This document shows, one piece after another, positions 44,044-54,312 of a stretch of 64,000 nucleotides of DNA. Position 1 is the first letter of the stretch. Every line of letters starts with the position of its first letter. Position numbers and translations under genes: made by a program. The notes under the pieces were generated by a model. That model did no database searches. It worked only from the letters and a program-made list of their open reading frames with translations, and had not been told where the DNA came from. Origin of the DNA: Psychromonas marina (lineage in GTDB: Bacteria > Pseudomonadota > Gammaproteobacteria > Enterobacterales > Psychromonadaceae); contig NZ_BSPQ01000002.1 in NCBI RefSeq assembly GCF_030161115.1, positions 480,003 to 544,002 on the forward strand, in the 5' to 3' direction.

Positions 44044-44703
44044 ATGGAAATAAGTTTAATTGGTATTTTTGCAACGGTCGCTTTTGCTCATTTCTTGGCC
44101 CTCATTAGCCCTGGCCCCGACTTTGTCATTCTAGTAAAAAGTGCCGTGAAAAATGAAAGTAAAAAAGCGATTGGCGTTGCACTGGGTATCTCAATTGCAA
44201 ATGCTTTATATATCGCATTATGCTTAATCGGAGTAGGCTCATTATTAGCAAGCTCTGTGTTTATAATGATTGGGTTAAAAATTTCTGGTGGGTTATTTCT
44301 ACTGTATCTAGCAATCCAAGCGCTTCGTGCGAAAAAAAGCGATTATGAAAGTCTATCCGCTCAAGTAAGTCAGAGTGAAAATAATGAGACTACCTTTTTT
44401 AAAGAGTTTATTGTTGGCTTTATGTCTGGGATTTTAAACCCTAAAAATGTGCTATTTTATTTAAGCCTATTTACCGTTGTATTAACCAAAGATGTCAGCC
44501 TTACATTTAAAATTCTACTGGGTATTTGGATGACATCATTAGTCTTTATTTGGGACTCTGCAATTGTGTTTATTTTATCTGGCGATAAAGTGAGACGCAG
44601 ATTTTCGAAGCTGGCTTATTACATTGATAAAGTAACGGGCGCTATTTTAGGTTTGGTAGGCTTTACCATTGTGAAGACCGCGTTAACCAAGTCAACGGTG
44701 TAA
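44044..44703 (+). CDS. LysE/RhtB-family exporter
   Basis: 219 residues, about six membrane segments. The family start ALISPGPDFVILVKSA (about 18-33) and GILNPKNVLFYLSLF (about 136-150) are clear. Such proteins export amino acids or related compounds; specificity is not predictable. It may lie in a decayed cassette, as GTGGGCGTTTG stands about 50 bp ahead of it. Confidence 0.88.
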   Translation: MEISLIGIFATVAFAHFLALISPGPDFVILVKSAVKNESKKAIGVALGISIANALYIALCLIGVGSLLASSVFIMIGLKISGGLFLLYLAIQALRAKKSDYESLSAQVSQSENNETTFFKEFIVGFMSGILNPKNVLFYLSLFTVVLTKDVSLTFKILLGIWMTSLVFIWDSAIVFILSGDKVRRRFSKLAYYIDKVTGAILGLVGFTIVKTALTKSTV

Positions 44704-44799
44704 AATAGAACAAGCTGCTCAGTTGGTAAGTAAAACGCCATATATTTCATCGTTTGCATGGTTTATATAACAACATCCCCCAAAGTTTAAAGGATTTCA

Positions 44800-45405
44800 A
44801 TGAGCGCTAACTTTATCTATTTAATTAAAAATCTAGTTGTTTTTTCACTGCTTATTTCGGTTATCTCTGGTTGCACAGATAAGCATGAACCGGCTAGTTG
44901 CCCTCCTGATTGTCCCGAAGGGATAACATCATCATCTATCACTGAAACTGATCAATATATGATGGGAGAATGGCAGGTATTTACACGGCAAATAAATGCA
45001 GATAATGCGAGTGAATTACAAGGAACAATGACCATCGATAATAAAATATCCGATGGCCTGTACGGTGGCATTATCAAAGGAGAAGCAAGGGCGATGAGTT
45101 TTGATTTTTCTGATTATGACTGCAGTGAAAAAGAAGAGCTTACTTTTGTTTATTGTAGTGATAAAGAAATGGTTCTAAAAGTGGACTGGAACGTGACGTT
45201 GGGAATGTCCACAGACGGTATTGAACTGACAATAAGTTTCCCTTATTCGCCCGTTAGTATATATATGGATGTTCATGAAAATTACATCGGAAGATCTTTA
45301 GGCGTAAAGTTTAGTACCGGAGAGGAAACTTACTTAATGGGTAAAATCATTAATGGTAAGTCGCCTCTTGATACGATGGACACTCGGACGATTAAAATGA
45401 ATTGA
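44800..45405 (+). CDS. hypothetical lipoprotein
   Basis: 201 residues. The lipobox ISGC places the lipidated cysteine at about residue 25. The mature protein starts with a Cys-Pro-rich stretch (ASCPPDCPEG) and continues as beta-rich sequence. No family recognised. Expected to be anchored in the inner or outer membrane. Confidence 0.65.
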   Translation: MSANFIYLIKNLVVFSLLISVISGCTDKHEPASCPPDCPEGITSSSITETDQYMMGEWQVFTRQINADNASELQGTMTIDNKISDGLYGGIIKGEARAMSFDFSDYDCSEKEELTFVYCSDKEMVLKVDWNVTLGMSTDGIELTISFPYSPVSIYMDVHENYIGRSLGVKFSTGEETYLMGKIINGKSPLDTMDTRTIKMN

Positions 45406-45585
45406 ATGTTACTCAGAATGAGGCGTTGATGAAGTGAGAACCTGCTTTAGGACTTCTTCATTTTAATATCAAGAAAACCGGGTGTAAAAAAACTTACATA
45501 AAGCGCGAATACTGTTGGTAATTGCTAAGGATATTCCAGTCGCAAATCTAATACGTTAACAGGTCGTTATAGCAAAAGGGATTTT

Positions 45586-45882
45586 ATGAGTAGTTGTTCA
45601 GAGTTAACCATATTTAAAGTATCGAAAGAAAATATTCCAAAGGTCATCGCATTAAGTCTATTAATTATTGATGAAATTAACGCCAATGAAACAGTTATCA
45701 CTTCTCATAATATATTGCAAAAAACAGATAATGAAGAAGAACTATGCTGGCACCTAACTTGGATTAACAAAGAGGCCGCGCAATTAAATACTGAAAAGTG
45801 GCCAAATTTACCCAGTACGAAAGCGTTAATGTCTCTTGTCGGTGAAAAGGTTTACTACGGTCATTTCGTTGATGTGGCTTAG
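45586..45882 (+). CDS. hypothetical small protein
   Basis: 98 residues, soluble. The pattern CWHLTWINKEAAQLNTEKWPNLP (split after INKEA) suggests a dimeric alpha-beta barrel of the antibiotic-biosynthesis-monooxygenase type, but this is weak. It has AAAAGGGATTTT ahead of its ATG. Its context, behind the cassette array, is that of accessory genes. Confidence 0.5.
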   Translation: MSSCSELTIFKVSKENIPKVIALSLLIIDEINANETVITSHNILQKTDNEEELCWHLTWINKEAAQLNTEKWPNLPSTKALMSLVGEKVYYGHFVDVA

Positions 45883-45962
45883 GTATACTGGGTGTTAGGG
45901 ATTTTCTCTTATGGTACATAAAGCAATTTATCAAATTGGTAATTCTACAAATGGAATAATGC

Positions 45963-46568
45963 ATGTTTCCTATCACAACCGAAGTGCCAGCAGATATTGA
46001 TTTTGTTGACTGGCATGGTGGCATTCAACTTTATGGATTCTGGTGTATTAAAATCGAGGATGATGCTTGGGTCGATCGTTTGAACAGGGTGAGGTCTATT
46101 TTTCATCCCTACCTTCAAACTGGTTATCAACGTTTTCATCATGTCACCATTGCAACGGTTGGGTTGATGGATGCTGAACGTTGGCAAGTTGTTGAGCGTC
46201 AAGTTAAGTTATTACGACGTTTGAATTGTGAAAAATTTAATGTGTGTTGGGAAGGTCTCTCTTCGTATGTGCACTCTCCAATTGTCAGTGTTATTTCTCC
46301 AGATAATGGTTTATCGAAATTAAGGGACTCACTTCATTTAATTTCTACTGGGGATGATTCGAGTGTTTTTGATGCACATATTACGCTTGGGTATTATGCA
46401 ACGGCTTTGTCTCTCGAGAAAGTACCTATGGGGGGCGAGGATGTTGATTTAGCCACGCTTGAGCATTTGAAGGTCGACAACATTCAATTTTGTACCTATC
46501 AAACAAATACTATCAAGGGACCAATATCCGTTAAGTATATAATCGACCTCGCTACTGCATTGTCATAA
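45963..46568 (+). CDS. 2H phosphoesterase-like protein (2'-5' RNA ligase fold)
   Basis: 201 residues. Two H-x-T motifs flank the sequence, HHVTIATV (about 58-65) and DAHITLGYY (about 138-146), the hallmark of the 2H phosphoesterase superfamily that includes LigT/2'-5' RNA ligases and cyclic phosphodiesterases. The spacing of about 80 residues fits the duplicated fold. I did not find a known name for this subgroup. Its target could be RNA ends or a cyclic nucleotide. Confidence 0.65.
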   Translation: MFPITTEVPADIDFVDWHGGIQLYGFWCIKIEDDAWVDRLNRVRSIFHPYLQTGYQRFHHVTIATVGLMDAERWQVVERQVKLLRRLNCEKFNVCWEGLSSYVHSPIVSVISPDNGLSKLRDSLHLISTGDDSSVFDAHITLGYYATALSLEKVPMGGEDVDLATLEHLKVDNIQFCTYQTNTIKGPISVKYIIDLATALS

Positions 46569-46650
46569 AGTTAGTCACTAAGTTAATCGACTCACTTAAC
46601 CTGTTTTCTGTGTGCTTTTAACGTTGATTTTATGACTGTTGATGCATCTA

Positions 46651-47418
46651 TTATGAGGTGACCTCATCGAATCCAATACATTCAATATTTTGCGCTTTTA
46701 ACCACTGGCACAGTTCGTTAGAGGTTAAAATATCTCGTTCAATGTTACGTGTTTCAATATACCCCGTTAAGCCAATTAGGTCTGCATTATCCTCTGTGCT
46801 GGGATGGCACATTAACTCTAAAATACCATCGGGCATGGTCTTTTGGTAACTGAGCAGTAGTGTCTTTAACTGCGCTAATGAGACTCCTTGATCAAAAAAG
46901 CGCATGTCAAAAGCATCGGGTGTTGCAACCTTTAATCCTGTTTGTCCTGCAACGATATTATCAATGCGGCGCACGGGTAAATTAATGTCATTAGCAAAGC
47001 GAATAAACGCCTCTTTTAAAGGCGGATAAACACCAGCAAAATGATGACTGTCAAGATGATTAATTTCAAAACCAGCAGCAATCGCGGCTTGATACTGCGC
47101 CATTAATTCGTTGTAGACGTGATCTTGATTAATATCCTGTTTCTGCATCAACGCAGCACGACCGAAGAAGTCTCCATTATCATCGATTAAGCTCGGCACT
47201 TGATGCGCAGGAGAGAGTGGTTTTCCTGCGGTAACAGTAAAGTGTAAACCGACTTCTGGAATTAAACCTTGCTGATATATGTCTGCTGCATTTTTTACGC
47301 CGGGTTGATTCATCATCACTGTTGTTGATTTAACCACACCTGCTTTAAAGCACTGCACGATGCCATTATTGACACTTTCCGATAACCCAAAATCATCTGC
47401 GTTGAAAATTAATTTCAT
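46651..47418 (-). CDS. ChbG/YdjC-family carbohydrate deacetylase
   Basis: 255 residues. The N-terminal NADDFGLSESVNNGI holds the family metal-binding Asp, and HLDSHHF (about 120-126) contains the two histidine ligands. ChbG removes an acetyl group from N-acetylated oligosaccharides such as chitobiose phosphate. No chitin genes lie nearby; the two downstream-strand neighbours are amino-acid enzymes, so the natural substrate is open. Confidence 0.88.
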   Translation of the reverse strand: MKLIFNADDFGLSESVNNGIVQCFKAGVVKSTTVMMNQPGVKNAADIYQQGLIPEVGLHFTVTAGKPLSPAHQVPSLIDDNGDFFGRAALMQKQDINQDHVYNELMAQYQAAIAAGFEINHLDSHHFAGVYPPLKEAFIRFANDINLPVRRIDNIVAGQTGLKVATPDAFDMRFFDQGVSLAQLKTLLLSYQKTMPDGILELMCHPSTEDNADLIGLTGYIETRNIERDILTSNELCQWLKAQNIECIGFDEVTS

Positions 47419-47612
47419 GGATATTTCCTAAAATGTCACCCTAAGCGGGTGACTATAAAAAGTTACTTGAGTTAATAAGTTGTTTTTGATGATACTGCCT
47501 GCAATCGGAAAGTACCAAGTACTTTATCCATCGCAAAGGTACAATGTGAGTTACAAAACCCTTTTTGATCGAGAAAAATGGCCGAACTCACTGAGTCACT
47601 TTATATTCAGCA

Positions 47613-48557
47613 TTAGCACTTAATAGAGTGGCCTGCACCAATCGCTGCCTCCAATAAATACTGACCGATAAAAAGATCTTGAACTGCAATGCCGGAACTA
47701 TCAAAAATAGTAATATCGGTTCTGTTTTTACGCCCCTGTGCTCGCCCTGATAATACCTCACCCATCATGGTCAATTTATCTGCCTGTGTATTTTTATGAA
47801 TATGTTGGTATTCGCCAATCACCACCGACTGTGAAGTAAAGTCACAAAATAAATCCGCATGATCAAAGAGTGCCGTCGGGAGTTCTTGCTTACCTTTGCT
47901 ATCAGCACCCATCGCAGAAATATGGGTGCCTGCTTTTACCCAATCAGCTGAAAATAAAGGTTCGCTAGCGGTGGTGGCGGTAATGATAATGTCGGCGGCT
48001 CGGCAGGCTTGCTCTGCTGCTTTAACTTGGGCATGAATGCCAGCATCTGCTAATTTGTTAACCAGTGCTTGAGCCTTATCATCATTGCGACCCACAACCA
48101 ATACGGTATGGATATCACGAACAAGGCACACCGCAATACATTCATAGAATGCTTGATGACCCGTACCTAATATAGTTAAACAACGCGCATCTTCACGGGC
48201 CAATTGCGAGACTGCAACCGCATCGGCGGCGGCCGTTCGGTAGGCATTAACGGTGCTGCCCTCAATAACGGCATCAAGATGACCTGTTGCTGGATCTAAT
48301 AAAAAAATAGTTGAAGCGTGGCAGGGGATATTTTTTGCTGTATTAGCCGGCCAATAGCTGCCAGTTTTCCATCCCACTAATTGTGCCGTATTGGCAGATT
48401 TGAGTGAAAAAATACTATTTTCAGAGTGACCTTCTGCAATAACAACCGGGAATAATTGAGCTTGCTCACTTGCCGCGATAAGCGCTGCTGATATTGCGTT
48501 AAACGCGAGTTCAGGGGTAATGAGTTGACTCGATAACGCTTCATTTATATATTTCAT
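47613..48557 (-). CDS. ornithine cyclodeaminase/mu-crystallin-family dehydrogenase
   Basis: 314 residues, NAD(P)-binding motif LGTGHQA, then GADSKGKQEL and the family end IFDSSGIAVQDLF. Members include ornithine cyclodeaminase, pyrroline-2-carboxylate reductase and iminosuccinate reductase (BhcD). Beside a D-threonine-aldolase-fold enzyme (104 bp away, same strand) this resembles the BhcC-BhcD pair of the beta-hydroxyaspartate cycle, but the partners BhcA and BhcB are not here, so I keep the call at family level. Confidence 0.85.
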   Translation of the reverse strand: MKYINEALSSQLITPELAFNAISAALIAASEQAQLFPVVIAEGHSENSIFSLKSANTAQLVGWKTGSYWPANTAKNIPCHASTIFLLDPATGHLDAVIEGSTVNAYRTAAADAVAVSQLAREDARCLTILGTGHQAFYECIAVCLVRDIHTVLVVGRNDDKAQALVNKLADAGIHAQVKAAEQACRAADIIITATTASEPLFSADWVKAGTHISAMGADSKGKQELPTALFDHADLFCDFTSQSVVIGEYQHIHKNTQADKLTMMGEVLSGRAQGRKNRTDITIFDSSGIAVQDLFIGQYLLEAAIGAGHSIKC

Positions 48558-48661
48558 AATCTGTTCATTTTCCTATTCATAGACGATTATTTTTAGATTT
48601 CGCCACGTAAATTGTCTATTTAACGTCGCTGTTTTAGCTCGCGCCTTTAGCACGCATTAAT

Positions 48662-49798
48662 CTACCAACCTTGAATTCGTTGCCAATAATCAAGCTCAAT
48701 TTGATCAGAGTGTCCCACGTAATAACCCGCATGCATCGCAGCTGTCGCACAGGCATGATTAGGCAAAATTCGTAATTGTGTACCAACTGCTATGGTTGGT
48801 AATTTACTGCCATCAACAGTGGCAATAATACCGTGTTCTTGATTAGTGCCGATCACTTGTAGGCCAGGAATAATATCGCCATTGCTATCGCAGACTAAAC
48901 CATAATCACAATCTTTACGTTGTGTACGCGTGCCACGATCTTGTGATAATGACATCCAGCCTGCATCAATAAATAACCACTCTTTCTTTTCATTATGTCC
49001 GATCACACTGGTCACCACCGACAATGCAATATCTTCAGGTTGACACACACCGATACCTGCCATCACTAAATCAAAAAAGGTGTAAACACCCGCTCTGACT
49101 TCCGTCACGCCGGCTAAGTTCTTGGCGAAATGGGCTGTTGGTGTAGAGCCGACACTGACAACAGGACAAGGAAGTCCACTTTCAATTAGTCGTGTTGCTG
49201 CTATCACGGCTGCCAAACGTTCACCTTCAGCTGCTGCTATGAGTGCTTGTTCACTGCTGCAATCATAGGACTCGCCTGCATGAGTGAGAACGCCACGTAA
49301 TTCAGCGCCGCCTTGATGGAGGGTATTTGCTATCTCTATTAACTGTGCATCATCAGGTTGAATGCCTCCACGATGACCATCACAGTCAATTTCTAATAAG
49401 GTAGGGATGTTGATGTGTTGAGCCTGACAAAATGCAACGACAGCTTTCGCTTGTGCGACACTATCTAACAATATGCTGATATTTATGCCGTTATTAAGCA
49501 GTGTTTGAATACGCGGTAATTTCTGTGGTGCAATACCGACGGCATAAATCAGGTTGGTATAACCTGCGCCTGCAAATACCTCTGCCTCTTTCACTGTTGA
49601 TACTGTCGCGGGCGAATCGAAATCAACTAACAGGTGTTTGGCTCCTGCAATTGATTTTACGGTTTTTAAATGCGGCCTTAATACTACATCATGCATTGCT
49701 AATTTTTCTCTGAGAGCCAATACATTGCGATCAAATTTCGTTTTATCCACGAACAAAAATGGGGTGTCTATTTTTGTTAAACAGGTGCTGATTGACAT
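48662..49798 (-). CDS. D-threonine aldolase/D-serine dehydratase-fold PLP enzyme
   Basis: 378 residues with an alanine-racemase-like barrel and C-terminal D-serine-dehydratase-like domain. The PLP lysine is Lys45 in RPHLKTVK, and the metal ligands are His348 and Cys350 in LPNHAC. Related enzymes act on D-threonine, D-serine or D-3-hydroxyaspartate. It heads a minus-strand unit with the ornithine cyclodeaminase-type gene and is divergent from a LysR gene about 100 bp away. Confidence 0.85.
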   Translation of the reverse strand: MSISTCLTKIDTPFLFVDKTKFDRNVLALREKLAMHDVVLRPHLKTVKSIAGAKHLLVDFDSPATVSTVKEAEVFAGAGYTNLIYAVGIAPQKLPRIQTLLNNGINISILLDSVAQAKAVVAFCQAQHINIPTLLEIDCDGHRGGIQPDDAQLIEIANTLHQGGAELRGVLTHAGESYDCSSEQALIAAAEGERLAAVIAATRLIESGLPCPVVSVGSTPTAHFAKNLAGVTEVRAGVYTFFDLVMAGIGVCQPEDIALSVVTSVIGHNEKKEWLFIDAGWMSLSQDRGTRTQRKDCDYGLVCDSNGDIIPGLQVIGTNQEHGIIATVDGSKLPTIAVGTQLRILPNHACATAAMHAGYYVGHSDQIELDYWQRIQGW

Positions 49799-49908
49799 AA
49801 TAATATCTCCTTGTATTGCGTTGCCTACTTGGTTATTACACTATTGTGCAATACAGAGGTTTAAAGTTATATTAACCATTACTAACTATCATATTAGGTT
49901 TGAACTTA

Positions 49909-50829
49909 ATGCTTACCAGCGAAGATTTACGATTTTTTTATACTATTTCGACTCAACCCTCGTTAACAGCGGCTGCGCGTAAATTGAATGTAACGCCACC
50001 TTCAGTAACACTGCGCCTGCAAGCTCTCGAATCAAAAGTGAACGTTAAGTTGGTGCAGCGCCAAGCAAGGGGAATAGGGCTGACAGAAGAAGGTTACTTA
50101 TTACAGCGTAAAGCACAGTTTATTATTGAGGAGATGAATCAGATAGAGGCCTTGATGGCTAGCAAAAAGAGCCTGATCAATGGAACATTGAAAGTACTTG
50201 CACCTTTAGGATTCGGTAATGATTACATTGCGCCTTTAGTGGCTGAGTTTCAACAGCTGCACCCGAATTTATGTGTTGAGTTGGAACTGTCAGATAAACC
50301 TAGCTGGGCTGAAAGCCATCAGTGGGATCTTATTATCTACATTGGTAAATTACGCGACTCAACATTAACACTTTCTGTGCTTGCACCTAACCAGCGTTTT
50401 CTTTGTGCTTCTCCTGATTATCTAAAGCGGCATGGGACACCCACATCACCACGTGATTTGAAAAAACATGTTTGTATTTCCTTGCGCGAGAATAGTGAAG
50501 ATGTGACGTTATGGCGCTTCACACATAATACCAGTGAAGAGCAAGCGTCAGTACGTATCACCCCTACATTCACCAGTAACGAAGGCAGCATTGTCAAAAG
50601 TTGGGCAATGGCAGGGCACGGTATCATTATGCGTTCTGAATGGGACGTTCAACCTGAATTAGACAGTGGGGCACTGGTACGATTGTTGCCTGAATATCGA
50701 TTGCCAAGTGCTGATATTGTGGCGTTATTAGGGACCGATGTACGTTCTCGTTCAGCAAGAACCGCGCATTTTTTGCAGCTATTAAAAGATCGTTTTGCAG
50801 CGCAACCGTGGTTAAAGTCAGACGTTTAA
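49909..50829 (+). CDS. LysR-family regulator
   Basis: 306 residues from ATG 49909; a TTG at 49900 is in frame. The N-terminal winged helix-turn-helix covers about residues 1-60 (SLTAAARKLNVTPPSVTLRL) and an effector domain follows. Divergent from the PLP-enzyme gene with about 110 bp between, so it probably controls that unit. Confidence 0.88.
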   Translation: MLTSEDLRFFYTISTQPSLTAAARKLNVTPPSVTLRLQALESKVNVKLVQRQARGIGLTEEGYLLQRKAQFIIEEMNQIEALMASKKSLINGTLKVLAPLGFGNDYIAPLVAEFQQLHPNLCVELELSDKPSWAESHQWDLIIYIGKLRDSTLTLSVLAPNQRFLCASPDYLKRHGTPTSPRDLKKHVCISLRENSEDVTLWRFTHNTSEEQASVRITPTFTSNEGSIVKSWAMAGHGIIMRSEWDVQPELDSGALVRLLPEYRLPSADIVALLGTDVRSRSARTAHFLQLLKDRFAAQPWLKSDV

Positions 50830-51041
50830 TTTCAACAAATGCTGTGATGAGACCCGTATTCAATACTCATTGAGCGGGATACTTTCACTTGAGTTATCTT
50901 GGCATGGTTGTACTCTAAAATGAGTGTGAAGGGGTTTTTAAGTGACTCAAAGGAAAAGGGGCACAAAATGCCCTCAAAAATTAGGCGTAACTTATTGTAG
51001 TGAACTCCTCGACACATTTTTCGCTAAAGCATCGATCAATG

Positions 51042-51296
51042 TTATTCGACTTGCTCACTAATAGATAACTCGATTTCCTCAACGTAATTTTTGGTTGATA
51101 ACAATGGAAGTGGACGACCCAACCCGAAGAATGCATTTACATGTTTGATAGCAGGTATCTTTCCACTTTCTTTATATACAGCTGTTGTTGTCGCTTTAAG
51201 TTCAACTAAATCGATACGATGCTCTGCGGCGAAGGTTTCAACTGGTTTATAGGTTGTCTTTTCTGAAAAAATATTTGCAAAGTCACTGTATCCCAT
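51042..51296 (-). CDS. hypothetical small protein
   Basis: 84 residues from ATG 51296, which has AAGGATATAAAA ahead of it (a longer frame to 51353 has no such site). Soluble, begins MGYSDFANIFSEKTTYKP. No family recognised. Confidence 0.55.
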   Translation of the reverse strand: MGYSDFANIFSEKTTYKPVETFAAEHRIDLVELKATTTAVYKESGKIPAIKHVNAFFGLGRPLPLLSTKNYVEEIELSISEQVE

Positions 51297-51735
51297 TTTT
51301 ATATCCTTAAATATTATTGTTATAATGGCGTTAACTGATGTTAATAATCGCACAAATTTTGAGGCGCAATATTAACAGAATTCGAATAGTTAGGTTACTT
51401 TAATGCTGCGTATCACTCCGTCATAATCCAGATTTTGGTGCTCTGAACGGTAATGGATATTGTCACTTCAAGATATAGCACAACTACGTGCTATGATTAT
51501 TCGTAGTAGTAAGCTAAAATTGGCTGAGAAAGTGACAGTCTATTTTAAAAGTCACATACACGCGGTGTTTATTTTTACATTAATACATCTACGTAGTACA
51601 AGCGATGTATGAGGAAATATTAAAGAGTAGTGCGTAATCGGACTATTTTATTTAACCTCACCGTCGTATTTCTAAAGCACGCGTTATACCCCATCTTCGG
51701 GGCAATTATTCAATAATACAAGGAACCAACTTAAT
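51297..51735. other. intergenic region
   Basis: About 440 bp with no gene; a short CCCCATCTTCGGGG near 51691-51704 is the only palindrome-like element I noticed. Confidence 0.4.
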
Positions 51736-51933
51736 ATGTCAGGTTTAAACAACCAAGATAGCAACCCGAACAGTGATCAAAACCAGCTTAAAGCCTTACT
51801 CGATCAGCCTATTGAAGATTTACCACTAATATCTCTGTACCGTATCAGATATCTAGCTACTGAGCTTTCAATGGAAGGTGTGGTAGCACATGCGCAAAAG
51901 ATTATTGATAAACGTAATCAAGCAATGTCATAG
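51736..51933 (+). CDS. hypothetical small acidic protein
   Basis: 65 residues, polar first half (asparagine- and glutamine-rich), helical second half (LYRIRYLATELSMEGVVAHA). ACAAGGAACCAAC precedes the ATG. No family recognised. Confidence 0.55.
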   Translation: MSGLNNQDSNPNSDQNQLKALLDQPIEDLPLISLYRIRYLATELSMEGVVAHAQKIIDKRNQAMS

Positions 51934-52691
51934 CAACAAGCTTTCTATGAACATGGTGGCTAAGAATATTAGCCACAAATTATAATTTGTAAGGCGTTTT
52001 TGCACCGAAGTGAGTACACTTCCTAAGGCGCAAAGGAAAACGAAGCGCCTTAGCACTTTTTATCTGCGATTTAATACCATTCAATACCACCTTATCCCCA
52101 AAATCAGTTATACATTCGACTCAATAGTTTTTTTGAAAAAACACATAGATCATACTCCCCTAAAAATACCCGACACAAGCCTCGCCATTGCCAAGTCAAT
52201 TTAGCCTATTTTTAAAGCTGATAGTTTTAAAGCCGATAGGAAGCACCATGTTCTGCTGCTGTGGTTAGGAATAAAGCAGGTCGAGATAAGGAAATATTGC
52301 CGTTATCTTTTGTTTTTGTAAAACGATAAAAGCTAACCAAGTGAGCCCCTTACACGTTAATTCCAATTACATTAAGTCTGTGATCTTAATTTTGCGCAGG
52401 AAATACAGCTAAATTCAAGACGAAAGTTGACGCCTTTCGAGAGATTAACTACGTTAATCCTCTATCGGAGAATTAAATAAATGACTTTAATTCTTTATGG
52501 TTGTTCCCTTTGCGAAACTTACAACGCAGAAGTCAGTTTTTTTAATCAGTAAAATAGATCGGCTATTTACTGTAATAGGTATAAGTACACTGCGGATAAA
52601 TTCTCTATCATATCTACCCCTTTAACTTGCGATTTATCTGTGACTCAGGATAATATATTGCTCAATTATTATGATGATAAGGAATGAATAG
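51934..52691. other. intergenic region before yciN
   Basis: About 760 bp. It holds the terminator at 52023-52061; an open frame over 52010-52204 crosses that hairpin and has no ribosome binding site, so I do not accept it. The rest shows nothing I recognise. Confidence 0.55.
52023..52061 (+). terminator. intrinsic terminator
   Basis: CTAAGGCGC (52023-52031) pairs perfectly with GCGCCTTAG (52045-52053), followed by CACTTTTT. It lies about 90 bp behind the 65-residue gene. Confidence 0.75.
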
Positions 52692-52943
52692 ATGAGCAAC
52701 GACAAGCAAGAGATCAATAGTGCTGACATAATCGCGTTAGCAAATGCACAGTTACCAGAGCATGAAGATTTTATCGAAGGTGTTAAGGTAGAGAAGGTTG
52801 CAGCACAACATGGTGTTATTACTTTTAAAGGTGAATCATTTTTAGATAAAGATGGCTTACCTACAGCAAAGAGTATGATCGCTTTTAACTTATACAAATG
52901 GCTTTGTCACCATTTTTCAAATAAATACACGTTAATTGACTGA
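52692..52943 (+). CDS. yciN: YciN family protein (DUF2498)
   Basis: 83 residues, the same length as E. coli YciN, with the conserved HED (residues 22-24) and the block FLDKDGLPTAKSMIAFNLYK (about 50-69) and HHFSNKYTLID end. Small cytoplasmic protein of unknown function. GATAAGGAATGAATAG precedes the ATG. Confidence 0.88.
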   Translation: MSNDKQEINSADIIALANAQLPEHEDFIEGVKVEKVAAQHGVITFKGESFLDKDGLPTAKSMIAFNLYKWLCHHFSNKYTLID

Positions 52944-53201
52944 AAATAGCATTCAAAAAAACACCCCCTAATTCAGGGTAATTGATTGATATATGAATAT
53001 TGCAAACACTTCAATTACTTTTTATTGATCGCAACAGCCAAAGTACTTCCCTTCAGTCAGTACACCTTGTACATGACTATTATTGCTGAGTAAAACGGGT
53101 GAAAATCCCTACTCATTATTGCGCTGCAAGCGAGCTTACTCGCTTGCAAGGCTTGGGAAATAGTGGCGTTATATGGGTTTTCTTATCCAGATTTTAGGTT
53201 A

Positions 53202-53954
53202 CTAAACAGATCCATTAACGATACGTAATATCGCTGAAATAGCCTCTTTATCGGTAACAGGGAGTTGATAGTCATCAACGTCTGATGATCCCATCTTGTT
53301 TTTATCGGTAATGAACGTCATTTTACTGTTTCGCGTGGTTTTTCCTGATAGATGCAGTTCAGTCACATTAGTTTTATTTATAATCTCTTTTGCATTGCTG
53401 GCATTGACTCCAGCGCCGGGCATAATAGCGATACGCTCACCAGCTTGTTGAACCAATTCTGCTAGCACCTTTACACCTTCTGGTGCTGATGGAGCAAGCC
53501 CTGAGGTGAGGATACGTTCGCAACCTAGCGCTATGATATCTTCCAAACCTTGCTTGGCGTCGTTGCATTGGTCAAATGCGCGGTGATATGTCACGGGAAG
53601 GTCGAGTTGATGTGCATAGTCACAAAGACGTTTTGAGTTTGGCATGTCTATGTTTCCTTGCGCATCTAATGCTCCAAGGACTACACCTTGAAGACCGGTG
53701 TCTTTCGCTGCCTTGATGCTATACAGCATGATTTGTATCTCTTCCTCACTATAGAGGAAGTCTCCTTGTCGCGGACGAATGATTGCATAGACCGGAACAG
53801 ATGAAATTTCACCTGCAAGTTTCATCATTCCATAACAGGGGGTTAATCCGCCCAGCGCGAGTGCGGAGCAAAGCTCAATACGTGTTGCTCCTCCTGCGAT
53901 TGCACTGTGTAGTGACTCGATATTGCCGATTGATACTTCAATTTGTATATCCAA
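53202..53954 (-). CDS. cutC: CutC family protein
   Basis: 250 residues, TIM-barrel. Family blocks [20 protein letters not shown] (about 6-25), [15 protein letters not shown] and [11 protein letters not shown] are present. CutC was linked to copper handling in E. coli, though that role is disputed. It stands alone on the minus strand, in front of a 358-bp intergenic stretch (53955-54312) with no recognised site. Confidence 0.9.
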   Translation of the reverse strand: MDIQIEVSIGNIESLHSAIAGGATRIELCSALALGGLTPCYGMMKLAGEISSVPVYAIIRPRQGDFLYSEEEIQIMLYSIKAAKDTGLQGVVLGALDAQGNIDMPNSKRLCDYAHQLDLPVTYHRAFDQCNDAKQGLEDIIALGCERILTSGLAPSAPEGVKVLAELVQQAGERIAIMPGAGVNASNAKEIINKTNVTELHLSGKTTRNSKMTFITDKNKMGSSDVDDYQLPVTDKEAISAILRIVNGSV

Positions 53955-54312
53955 TTTTTTACCCTTTTTACCGTTTTAATGAACAACGTTGTATTCGTAT
54001 AAAATTAGAGTACATCATATTCTTGTTGATGTTCAACACTAACCTCCACTTTGTCTTTTTTCCTTATCAGTGGTCATATACTGACCCATTAATGTTTGCT
54101 GCACAAAATAACAAAAAAGAATGGCAACTGTGACGACTGTTTAAAGTCAGCCTTTGTGTTCTGTATTTCATTTTTTTATCGTCTAGAGTGGGGCTTGGTT
54201 TTGGTGTAGCCATACGGGTTATGCTTTTATGTACAAATGTTGTTGCTCGTAAACATCCCTGTGATTAAATCCACAGGACTTTGCAGCATAATCCTATAGG
54301 TTAACGATACGA

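Noticed and set aside
52010-52204. Open frame of 64 codons
   Set aside because: It spans the terminator hairpin at 52023-52061 and has no ribosome binding site.
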